Source: Candidatus Hodarchaeota archaeon
Lineage (GTDB): Archaea > Asgardarchaeota > Heimdallarchaeia > Hodarchaeales > YT1-039
Assembly (NCBI GenBank): GCA_016840025.1
Contig: JAEOTF010000270.1
Span: 1-36,670, forward strand
Direction: 5' to 3'
DNA length: 36,670 bases
The position numbers were made by a program, and so were the translations under genes. Positions 7,683 to 15,806 of this stretch are shown piece by piece. Below the pieces are notes generated by a model, which worked only from the letters and a program-made list of their open reading frames with translations, had not been told where the DNA came from and did no database searches. Each line of letters begins with the position of its first letter. Within the stretch, counting starts at the first letter, position 1.

Positions 7683-8183
7683 ATGACTGTAAAAGAAATA
7701 TTGTTGCTTGGGAATCCTAAGTTATATGAAGTTTCAGAATCAGTTATGAAACAAGAACTCAAAATGATTAGATCTGTTGTAAAGGATTTAAATGATACTT
7801 TGATGGATTTTCGAAAAAAGTATAATTCAGGTCGAGCAATAGCTGCTCCACAAATAGGTGTCATGAAACGTTTAATATATATGAATATTGATGATATATC
7901 TACCATTATCATCAATCCAGTGCTTAAAAACAAGAGTGATGAATTAATTGAGGTTTGGGATGATTGTATGTGTTTCCCTGACCTTTTAGTGCGAGTTTTA
8001 CGCCATAAATCCATCCAATTGATTTATCGGGACTTAGAATGGAATGAAAAGGTAATGAATCTCAAGGGTGATCTATCAGAATTGTTACAACATGAATATG
8101 ACCATTTAAATGGAATATTAGCGGTATCAAAAGCAATAAATGGGGAATCATTTACCTTACGAAGCCAAAAAAAGTTTCTTTGA
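7683..8183 (+). CDS. def: Peptide deformylase homologue
   Basis: Peptide deformylase removes the formyl group from N-formylmethionine of nascent proteins using a metal held by one Cys and two His. All three family motifs are present in this 166-residue protein: GRAIAAPQIG (motif I, residues 50-59), DDCMCFP (motif II, replacing EGCLS, with Cys95 as ligand) and QHEYDH (motif III, His137, Glu138, His141). The changes in motifs I and II are unusual. Most archaea do not formylate initiator methionine, so a deformylase here suggests acquisition from bacteria and possibly a changed substrate. The ATG at 7683 follows a weak AAGGCTAAGA stretch. It is convergent with the TPR gene. Confidence 0.88.
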   Translation: MTVKEILLLGNPKLYEVSESVMKQELKMIRSVVKDLNDTLMDFRKKYNSGRAIAAPQIGVMKRLIYMNIDDISTIIINPVLKNKSDELIEVWDDCMCFPDLLVRVLRHKSIQLIYRDLEWNEKVMNLKGDLSELLQHEYDHLNGILAVSKAINGESFTLRSQKKFL

Positions 8184-8234
8184 AGGTCTAACTTAATCTA
8201 ATCCTCGGATCCATTTTTGGAGTTTCAGTAGATT

Positions 8235-11200
8235 TCATGTAACGCCCAATTCAACTATCCATCGTTCCACATCCTCTTTATATGGCCAATCTGATGGAGC
8301 TGTATTAAGAGCATTTTGAAAAGCTTTTCTTGCATCACTGTAACGCTGTTTCTTTTTGAGTACACGGCCTAAATTACCCCATGCGGCGGCAGAATTAGGT
8401 TGGTATTTAAGGACCGTACGATAGGCATCTTCGGCTTCTTGGTCTCGTTTTTGACTATCCAATAAACCAGCAAGATTGTACCAAGCAAGTACATAATTAG
8501 GTTGGTACTTGAGAGCTGTACGATAGGCTTTCTCGGCTTCTTCATGTCTAAATTGAATATTGAATAAATTACCTAGATTATTCCAACATGGTACAAAATC
8601 CGGTTGAAATTCAAGAACTTTACTATAAGATCGTTCTGCTTCTATCAAACGTTGTTGGACATAAAGCAGATTGCTTAGATTGTAACGCGCAAGCGCATAA
8701 TCAGGAGAATGCTTAAGAGCCGTACGAAAGACCTTCTCGGCGTCTTTATACTTTTTTTGGATGTAATACAAATTACCTAGGTTATTATGTGCTTCTACAT
8801 GGTCAGGTTTCTGTTTAATAGCTGTAAGAAGGGCTTCTTCACTTTCCTTGCATCTTTGAGTAAAAATTTCCTCAGAAGTCGCTTTTTGTGATTGTTTAGC
8901 CGATAAAATGCCTATATTATTCCAAGCATGTGCAAAACTAGGTTGATACTGGGTGACTGTTAGGTAGGCCTCTTTAGCTTCCTCTATTCGTCCTTGAATC
9001 GTTAAAAGAAGCCCCAATCTAAACCAAGCTTTAATATGAGTAGGTTGATAGCGGATTGCTAAACGAAGAGCGTCTTCAGCATCGGTTATCAAGTCTTGAT
9101 CAGCCAGTAAAACGCCTAATTGATACCAAGCTTCAACATGGGTAGGATCATGCTCTAAAGCTTTACGAAAAGCCTGTTCGGCGTCTTTCACTCGACTTTG
9201 TTGAATTAATAGATTACCAAGAGAAAACCAGGCTTCAACATGGGTAGGTTGATATTCAACCGCATTATAATAAGCTTTTTCGGCTTCTTCTACTTGTCCC
9301 AGTTGAGCAAGGAGCACCCCAAGTTGGTACCAAGCTTCAACATAGGTAGGTTGATGCTCTAGAATAGTACGAAAAGCTTGTTCAGCATCTTTCATCTTTT
9401 TTTGCTGAATTAATAATGCGCTTAAATTTAACCAAGCTTCTATCTGATTGGGTTGGTGATGAACAACTGTACGATAAGCCTTCTCTGCATCTATCACTTT
9501 ATTTTGTTGGGTGAGGAGTAAAGCAAGTTGAAACCAACTTTCTACGTGATCGGATTGATGCTGAATTACGTTTTGAAAAGCTTCTTGAGCTTCAGTTAGT
9601 CGGTTTTGTTGAGTGAGAAGCTTTGCTAGTTCATACCGCGCTTCTACATGGGCAGGTTGATGCTCAATTGTAGCACGAAAAGCTTTCTCAGCTCCTTTAT
9701 AGCGCTCCTGATTAGAAAGCAAAAGGCCAAGGCTGTACCAAGTCGCACCATGGTCTGGCTTATACTTTAGAGACGTACGGAAAGCTTTCTCAGAGTCTTC
9801 GTGTCTTTGTTGTCTATTTAATAGATTTCCAAGGCAGTACCAAGCCAAGGGATATTCTGGTTGATGTTCAAGAGCCTTTCGACAGGCTTTTTCGGCTTCT
9901 TCATCTTTCTGCAGGTTAATCAGCAGTTTTGAAAGTTCATACCAGACTTCAGCGAAATCAGGTTGATGTTCAAGGGCTGTACGATAGGCCTTTTCGGCTT
10001 CTTTATAGCGCTCTTCAGAATTTAAAATATCCCCTAGACTGAACCAAACAGCAGACAAGTCAGGTTGAAGTTCTAAGGCTGTTTGATAGAATTTTTTTGC
10101 TTCCTCATATCGTTGAACCGCATTCAACAAATCCCCAAGATTAGCCCACGCTGCTGCATAATCTGATTTATGCTGGAGAGCTGTACGAAAGGCCTTTTCA
10201 GCTTCTTCATAGTGCTGGGTTGTGAATAATAGAAGTCCTAACTTGTCCCAAAACATGAAATTATCAGGTTCTAGCTTGAGAACCGCTTGGATAGCTTCTT
10301 CTGCCTCTTTATACCGTTTTTGAGTGTACAACAAATTTCCAAGGTATTTCTGTGCATTTAAGTGCTCTGACTGGTACTGAAGGACTATACGAAAGGTTTT
10401 TTCTGCTTCTACGTACTTATTTTGATTGTACAATAAAAGTGCGAGTCCATACCAAGCATCTACATTGTTTGGTTGATGTTTGAGAGCTAGACGATAAGCT
10501 TCTTCAGCCTTTTCATTTTTCTGTCGCTTAAGGAGTAAATCGCCGAGATTAACCCATACAAATGCCAGATAAGGCCAATATTCAACAGCTTTTCGGTAAG
10601 CTTCCTCAGCTTCTTCATCTTTCTGCTGTTTAAGAAGTGAATTTCCAAGATTAGCCCAACTCATGGCGAAATCAGGTTGATGCTGGACAACCGTCCGAAA
10701 TGCATCTTCGGCTTCCTGATATCGCTGATGAAGAAACAATAATTCGCCCAAATGAAACCAAGCATCTGCAAGATCAGGCTGAAGTTGAATAGCGGTCCGA
10801 TAAGCCTCTTCTGCTTCTTTATCTCTCTGTTGCATCTTCAAGATGCTTCCTAGATTGTTCCACACCGCAGCAAAGCCAGGGTGAAGTTGAATAGCGGTCC
10901 GATAAGCCTCTTCCGCTTCTTTATCTCTCTTCATATCCTTGAGTAAATCTCCGAGGTTGGCCCAACCCATAGCAAAGTCAGGTTGGTGTTGAACTGCTGT
11001 TCGATATACTTTTTCAGCCTCTTCAACCCGTTGTGTGGTTTTTAACACACACCCGAGCTTATTTAGTGCTTTAGCAAATAGCGGTTGATGAACTAGACTT
11101 GTTCGATAAGCTTCTTCAGCTTCCTCTAATCGCTGTAATTCGAAAAATAACTCACCCAAATAAAACCAAGCACTTGCTACTATACCTTTAACTCTTGGTA

Positions 11201-11591
11201 CAGCCTGGTACCAGGTACCTATATGCTCGATAGTAGTACGAAAAGCTTCTTCGGCTTCTTTGTACCTTTTTAGTAGAAATAAATCATATCCTAAATGAAA
11301 ATACGCCCGACTGGACGCTTGTGTTTCAATGGAAGCTTTATAATACCGAATCGCCTTTTCATGGTTTTTTAATTCTCGATAGGCTAACCCAATCTTGACT
11401 AATAGATCAGGGTCCAAATCAGTTAGATTATCTTGTATTTCTTCTTCAAAAGTAATGAGTGTTTGCTTTAGCTCGGATTGTTGTCCATTAGAGATAATAG
11501 GTTCCGTTCCTAAATCAAGATTAATGCCAAGATGGGAAAGAAGGAGCTCTAATTTCTTAACATTGTCGATTCGGGATTCCAATTCATCCAT
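8235..11591 (-). CDS. Giant tetratricopeptide-repeat protein
   Basis: A 1118-residue protein built almost entirely of 34-residue TPR units, roughly thirty in tandem from about residue 60 to the end. The unit consensus is AWxxLGxLLxxQxRxxEAExAxRxALxxQPDxx, with conserved W4-LG8-Y11, A20, A27 and P32 positions. The N-terminal 50 residues are non-repetitive. There is no signal peptide, membrane segment or appended catalytic domain. TPR superhelices bind other proteins. Arrays of this kind with W-x2-LG units also occur in O-GlcNAc transferase, but its glycosyltransferase domain is absent here. The ATG at 11591 is directly preceded by an in-frame TTG at 11594, and AAAAGG lies just upstream of that. 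The DNA is repetitive at codon level but diverged, so the array is old. Confidence 0.93.
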   Translation of the reverse strand: MDELESRIDNVKKLELLLSHLGINLDLGTEPIISNGQQSELKQTLITFEEEIQDNLTDLDPDLLVKIGLAYRELKNHEKAIRYYKASIETQASSRAYFHLGYDLFLLKRYKEAEEAFRTTIEHIGTWYQAVPRVKGIVASAWFYLGELFFELQRLEEAEEAYRTSLVHQPLFAKALNKLGCVLKTTQRVEEAEKVYRTAVQHQPDFAMGWANLGDLLKDMKRDKEAEEAYRTAIQLHPGFAAVWNNLGSILKMQQRDKEAEEAYRTAIQLQPDLADAWFHLGELLFLHQRYQEAEDAFRTVVQHQPDFAMSWANLGNSLLKQQKDEEAEEAYRKAVEYWPYLAFVWVNLGDLLLKRQKNEKAEEAYRLALKHQPNNVDAWYGLALLLYNQNKYVEAEKTFRIVLQYQSEHLNAQKYLGNLLYTQKRYKEAEEAIQAVLKLEPDNFMFWDKLGLLLFTTQHYEEAEKAFRTALQHKSDYAAAWANLGDLLNAVQRYEEAKKFYQTALELQPDLSAVWFSLGDILNSEERYKEAEKAYRTALEHQPDFAEVWYELSKLLINLQKDEEAEKACRKALEHQPEYPLAWYCLGNLLNRQQRHEDSEKAFRTSLKYKPDHGATWYSLGLLLSNQERYKGAEKAFRATIEHQPAHVEARYELAKLLTQQNRLTEAQEAFQNVIQHQSDHVESWFQLALLLTQQNKVIDAEKAYRTVVHHQPNQIEAWLNLSALLIQQKKMKDAEQAFRTILEHQPTYVEAWYQLGVLLAQLGQVEEAEKAYYNAVEYQPTHVEAWFSLGNLLIQQSRVKDAEQAFRKALEHDPTHVEAWYQLGVLLADQDLITDAEDALRLAIRYQPTHIKAWFRLGLLLTIQGRIEEAKEAYLTVTQYQPSFAHAWNNIGILSAKQSQKATSEEIFTQRCKESEEALLTAIKQKPDHVEAHNNLGNLYYIQKKYKDAEKVFRTALKHSPDYALARYNLSNLLYVQQRLIEAERSYSKVLEFQPDFVPCWNNLGNLFNIQFRHEEAEKAYRTALKYQPNYVLAWYNLAGLLDSQKRDQEAEDAYRTVLKYQPNSAAAWGNLGRVLKKKQRYSDARKAFQNALNTAPSDWPYKEDVERWIVELGVT

Positions 11592-11956
11592 CAACCTTTT
11601 TTAATTCAAAGTGAGGATTGTCAGTTTCTTAATGCCTTTGTTATTCTTGCATTCACTTGATTCGTAATTTTTAATGAAAGAAACGTTGAAAGTAGTTATA
11701 AGGGGGTTGAAAGTCAAATTAAGATTATCTAATGCTGTAAGATGAGAAACTATCGTCACTAACATCAGAAGTTTCATTAGTTCGGGCCTTTATTTTAATG
11801 TTCAGCTTTGTTAGATAAAGTGCTAGTCAATCAAGTTACTATCTTTCCGATTAACATGAAGTAATTGCCATTAAGTGGAGTATGTAATTATGTTGGTATT
11901 ATCCTTGTCTTACAGATATTCATTTATTACTTTTCCAGAAACCATTTGGTGATTGA
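11592..11956. other. Divergent intergenic region
   Basis: About 365 AT-rich bases between the TPR gene and a small unknown gene. It should contain both promoters. No RNA gene or repeat was identified. Confidence 0.35.
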
Positions 11957-12268
11957 ATGAGGTCTGCTCGTGACCTTGCTGCTGAAAGAAATAGAATTGC
12001 AGATCAATTAACAGATGAAGAAGTTTATCTAGGAATCACCCGTAATGCAGTTTTTGCACAAACGGAGTCCAATTTTGATAGGGTAGCTTTTGCAATTACA
12101 GCTTTACCACCGGGTATTAACAATATTTCAGAAACCAAAGTAAAGTTCTCCGTGCTCCTCGATAAATTGGTTGATAATGGAGAGATCACCCGTGCTATAC
12201 GAGATGACCTCTGTAATATCTTCCCTAAAATTAATTCGGTAGAGGATCTATTTGTTAGTACTCGCTAA
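11957..12268 (+). CDS. Small uncharacterised helical protein
   Basis: A 103-residue soluble protein with no family that I recognise. It is predicted to be mostly helical, with a charged N-terminus (MRSARDLAAERNRIADQL) and a C-terminal part (KVKFSVLLDKLVDNGEITRAIRDDL) that could form a small helical bundle. The ATG at 11957 has GGTGA 3 bases upstream. Its stop overlaps the stop of the convergent nitrilase gene in a shared CTAA tetranucleotide (12265-12268). Codon use looks like that of neighbouring genes, which supports a real gene. Confidence 0.6.
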   Translation: MRSARDLAAERNRIADQLTDEEVYLGITRNAVFAQTESNFDRVAFAITALPPGINNISETKVKFSVLLDKLVDNGEITRAIRDDLCNIFPKINSVEDLFVSTR

Positions 12269-13062
12269 TTTTCACTAAAAAAGTTGGAATCATTAAAATC
12301 AAACATTGAAGCCAATAGATCCATACTTTTCAGGTCTTCTAATTTTAAATTAGCCAGAAGGATCTCTTCCCGTTCCTCTGATGTTGCCTTAATAATTATG
12401 TCAGCAGGAGAAGCAATTAAACTTCTTCCTGCCACAGGACGATCTCCAGGGGCTTTACCTATAGAACCTGTTTTTATCACATAAGCATTTAAGTCAAATG
12501 CGCGAGAAATAAAGAGATTATCCCTGTTTTTTCGAGTTTGATCTTCATCTCGAATGGGGGAAACTAAGGGAACAAAAAGAAGCTTAATTCCCTTTGCTCG
12601 TAATGACCAAAGATGTTGTGGAAAAAGAATATCTGCACAAATTAGGATTCCACAAGTTATTCCCTTAGCTGTAAAAGTAATTTCTTTGTTTCCTGGTAGA
12701 ACACCCCGCTCCATTTCACCACGAGTAGGATGGAGTTTATCCGCAACTGCGATTTCACGACCTGAGTCATAAACTATAGTAGAATTATAGATATTTGAAT
12801 TTATAAGTCGAAGTACTGAACCACCTATAAGACAGATATCATTTCTAGCGGATTGATTTTTTAGCATTGTTCGTGTTTTACTATAAGCTTCTACTAAGTC
12901 TTCCAAGCTATTTAAACTAGGGGAGTAGGAAAAATACTCGGGCAAACAAACAAAATCGGCCCTTTGCGTTGCTGCGGCGATAATATGTTTTTTAGCATGG
13001 TCTAAATTTGTCTCCAGATTCCCACCAATCCGCATCTGAATAGCTGCAACCCTAACCAGCAT
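12265..13062 (-). CDS. Carbon-nitrogen hydrolase (nitrilase superfamily amidase)
   Basis: A cytoplasmic hydrolase of non-peptide C-N bonds. The Glu-Lys-Cys triad of the nitrilase superfamily is visible: E42 in CLPEYF, K109 in VADKLHPTRGEMERG and C142 in GILICADILFP. At 265 residues the length is normal for the family. The substrate cannot be read from the sequence; omega-amidase-like or beta-ureidopropionase-like roles are both possible. The ATG at 13062 has AGGTG 4 bases upstream; the in-frame GTG at 13068 lies inside that ribosome site and is unlikely. The gene overlaps the convergent small gene by four bases at the stops. Confidence 0.92.
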   Translation of the reverse strand: MLVRVAAIQMRIGGNLETNLDHAKKHIIAAATQRADFVCLPEYFSYSPSLNSLEDLVEAYSKTRTMLKNQSARNDICLIGGSVLRLINSNIYNSTIVYDSGREIAVADKLHPTRGEMERGVLPGNKEITFTAKGITCGILICADILFPQHLWSLRAKGIKLLFVPLVSPIRDEDQTRKNRDNLFISRAFDLNAYVIKTGSIGKAPGDRPVAGRSLIASPADIIIKATSEEREEILLANLKLEDLKSMDLLASMFDFNDSNFFSEN

Positions 13063-13216
13063 TAACACCTAATTTATACTTGAAAAGTACTAACTAACTC
13101 AATCATTCAATAGTATATCGTATAACCAAGATAATTGGGTGAACTACCCACTGATAAAGCATTTGTCCTTCCTTCTTCAACGACAGCAGCGTTGTAGAGC
13201 AGAAAAATAAAATAGA

Positions 13217-13390
13217 TTATGGCGTCCTTACTTGCTGTACAGGTTCATTTTCTTTCTCTTTCATAAAATAAAACGCTATGAATAAAAATGTCGAGGCTGT
13301 TAAGGCTAAAATAAAGACAACGTTAAAGTTAATCAATTCATACAGAAAAGAATATACAAAATCATAGCTTAGAAAATATTAATCAATTCT
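13217..13390 (-). pseudogene. Remnant of a polytopic transporter C-terminus
   Basis: An open frame of about 56 codons with no plausible start, ending at TAA (13217-13219). The translation contains INFNVVFILALTASTFLFI, continues AFYFMKEKENEPVQQ, and looks like the last membrane helix and basic tail of an MFS-type permease. A stop codon closes the frame upstream near 13391. It lies between the amidase gene and the LRR gene. The most likely reading is the leftover 3' end of a deleted transporter gene; a genuine single-helix small protein is the alternative. Confidence 0.45.
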
Positions 13391-13436
13391 TTCGCTTTCT
13401 AATGGTAGTTAGGATGAATCTTCCTATCTTACTAGG

Positions 13437-15767
13437 ATGCTACTGTTTATGCTAGGTTTCCTCATTTGCCTAACTGTTACTCCAATGGTTTTTGTAATTA
13501 GCCTTATTTGGCTATACAAACGAGCTATAAAGTATTTTGATCGTTTCACGTCGTTAGAATGGGTTCAGATCCTGAGTTTTGGAGGAATATTGACTATTAG
13601 TATAACCTTCCTTACTTTATTGGTTACATTTCAAATAACTGAAAATCAGGACGAACTTGGGTCATGGTTGGGGGGGGCACTCGTAACATTGCTTATTGTA
13701 TTAATCTTATATCCTCTTTCTGAATTCCTCTATTTTGCTGGGGTAGGAACTCAAGCAAGTGAAAATTATCATCGGGTGATTGAACGTCTCAATGATGGGC
13801 TGGGTTCCCATCTACCCTCGCAACGTATTGGGGGTTTACTTCTCTTTGGAGGGGTATTTTTTATTCCTATTTTTCTATTAACAACAATGATGGATTTACC
13901 TCTTCTTCATGCCTTTCTCCTTTGGTGTCTTATTTATCCTACAATCATCTTGGGGTATTACGCTGCTCTCGGAATGGTAGATTTCCTCCGTCCTGCAGTT
14001 TATCTAAGGGAATATAATCACCTTGGAACATGGTTAAGTGTACTTGCCCTCGTCGGTTCATTTGTTAGCGTCATAACTTACTTTTTTAACTTTAGTTTCG
14101 TGGATATCGCTGACTTAGTCATAACAACGGTTGATTCTGCCACTAGCCTAGACCTTACTCCCCTACTCGTAACTGATCTTTTGTTAATAGTTCCACTATT
14201 GCTTTCCATAATATTAACTGTTAAAGGGTTCTATGGGGACTATTGGGCTGTCAAACCAAAAACTCGGCTTTTCGACTACCTTTTCTCTTCTTATCTCCTC
14301 ACTGGACTGATTGGTCTTCTCTTCATAAACTTAGTTACTTCTACTGAAGACAACAAGTTGACTCAAACTCTTGAGCAAGCAGGCACATGGGTACAATTAG
14401 AATCAAATTCACGCTTATTTGAGATGTTAGGAGTAATTCAAAACATTGTGATAGTACTGTGGATTTGTAGTGTATTTATACTTAGTCAGAGATACTCTTC
14501 GGAGCAAGTAATCACTTATCTAATGGAGCTTTTTAGTGAAGATGTTAATGAGCTGGATCGAGAAGGAAGATATTCAATTCGTCCTTTCAAACCCATGGAA
14601 GAATTCAAGCACCTACAAAAAGTAAGAATTTCCGATACCGGCATGTTAATGATACCTTTTTCCCTTGAAAAACTAAAAAAATTGCAAGGTATTGACATAA
14701 GTGGCAATCGTCTTGGTATTACCCCTCAACAGTTGGAAGAAAGCATTAAAATCCTTTGTAACTTAAAAGACCTTCAACAATTAAATCTGGGATTTAATGA
14801 GCTGTCCATGCTTCCTCCCTCCATTAACAAACTAAGAAGTTTAAAAGTGTTAGATCTCTATTTAAATAGCTTAACCACTCTCCCCGAGCCTTTTGGAAAC
14901 TTAAATAATCTTGAACGACTATATATAGGTAATAATCGCTTAACAACCCTTCCAGAGTCTTTTAGTAAACTTAAAACGCTAAAAGATCTGAATTTAGAGC
15001 ACAACAGTATTTCAGTCCTCCCTGACTCTTTTGGAGAATTAGAAAGTCTTCAATATCTTAATTTGAGAGAAAACCAACTTACAACCCTTCCTGAGTCTTT
15101 CAAAGATTTGAGAAATTTAAAAGGGTTGAATCTATTTAACAGTGCCTTAAAGACTTTCCCAGAGGGTTTGACTCAATTAACCAACTTAGAACATCTAGAA
15201 TTATGGGGTTGTCAGATTATGAGTCTTCCAGAAACGATAAGTAATCTAAAAAACCTAGAAGCTTTAGGAATGGGGTGGAATCAGCTTAGAGAACTTCCTA
15301 AGTCGTTTAAAGACATAACAAATCTTCAAAGCTTGAATTTAAAGGATAACCAGTTCATAACCTTCCCCGAACCTATTACTTACCTAAAAAAATTATTGTA
15401 TTTGGATTTGGGTAAAAATCGGTTGACTACTTTACCAGAATCCTTAGGTAGTTTAATTAACCTTCAATACTTAGATCTATCTTATAATCGGTTGACTCTG
15501 TTCCCTGAGATCATTTCTCGACTTAATAATCTGCAAAACCTGTTTTTAGATGGTAATCGGTTATCAAAACTCCCTGAATCAATAGATCAGTTGAATAATT
15601 TACAATATTTAGTACTGAATGATAATCAGTTAACAACCCTTCCTGGATCATTAACTCACCTAAAAAATCTTATCAAATTAGAGATAAAAGGGAATGCTTT
15701 TCAAGGATCAGAATGGGAAGAAGTAACAAACAAACTTCAACAGCAGGGCTGTCAGATTGTAGTATAA
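13437..15767 (+). CDS. Polytopic membrane protein with C-terminal leucine-rich repeats
   Basis: A 776-residue protein in two parts. Residues 1-350 hold about nine membrane helices (near 5-27, 46-65, 76-97, 130-148, 155-176, 197-216, 245-262, 281-300 and 330-350). Residues 385-776 hold about sixteen leucine-rich repeats of 23 residues with the pattern LPxSFxxLxxLxxLxLxxNxLTT. The C-terminal cap reads IKGNAFQGSEWEEVTNKL and ends GCQIVV. The repeats should form a curved protein-binding surface on one side of the membrane. No transport or catalytic motif was recognised in the membrane part. The start is the ATG at 13437. It is convergent, 39 bases apart, with a second LRR gene that has a related cap. 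Confidence 0.88.
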   Translation: MLLFMLGFLICLTVTPMVFVISLIWLYKRAIKYFDRFTSLEWVQILSFGGILTISITFLTLLVTFQITENQDELGSWLGGALVTLLIVLILYPLSEFLYFAGVGTQASENYHRVIERLNDGLGSHLPSQRIGGLLLFGGVFFIPIFLLTTMMDLPLLHAFLLWCLIYPTIILGYYAALGMVDFLRPAVYLREYNHLGTWLSVLALVGSFVSVITYFFNFSFVDIADLVITTVDSATSLDLTPLLVTDLLLIVPLLLSIILTVKGFYGDYWAVKPKTRLFDYLFSSYLLTGLIGLLFINLVTSTEDNKLTQTLEQAGTWVQLESNSRLFEMLGVIQNIVIVLWICSVFILSQRYSSEQVITYLMELFSEDVNELDREGRYSIRPFKPMEEFKHLQKVRISDTGMLMIPFSLEKLKKLQGIDISGNRLGITPQQLEESIKILCNLKDLQQLNLGFNELSMLPPSINKLRSLKVLDLYLNSLTTLPEPFGNLNNLERLYIGNNRLTTLPESFSKLKTLKDLNLEHNSISVLPDSFGELESLQYLNLRENQLTTLPESFKDLRNLKGLNLFNSALKTFPEGLTQLTNLEHLELWGCQIMSLPETISNLKNLEALGMGWNQLRELPKSFKDITNLQSLNLKDNQFITFPEPITYLKKLLYLDLGKNRLTTLPESLGSLINLQYLDLSYNRLTLFPEIISRLNNLQNLFLDGNRLSKLPESIDQLNNLQYLVLNDNQLTTLPGSLTHLKNLIKLEIKGNAFQGSEWEEVTNKLQQQGCQIVV

Positions 15768-15806
15768 ATAAGAAATAGGAGAGTTTATGTCCTTTAAATA
15801 TGTTCT

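Noticed and set aside
8235..11591. Periodic similar blocks about 102 bases apart that might suggest a satellite or CRISPR-like repeat
   Set aside because: They are codon-level echoes of 34-residue TPR units in one open frame, diverged and without spacers.
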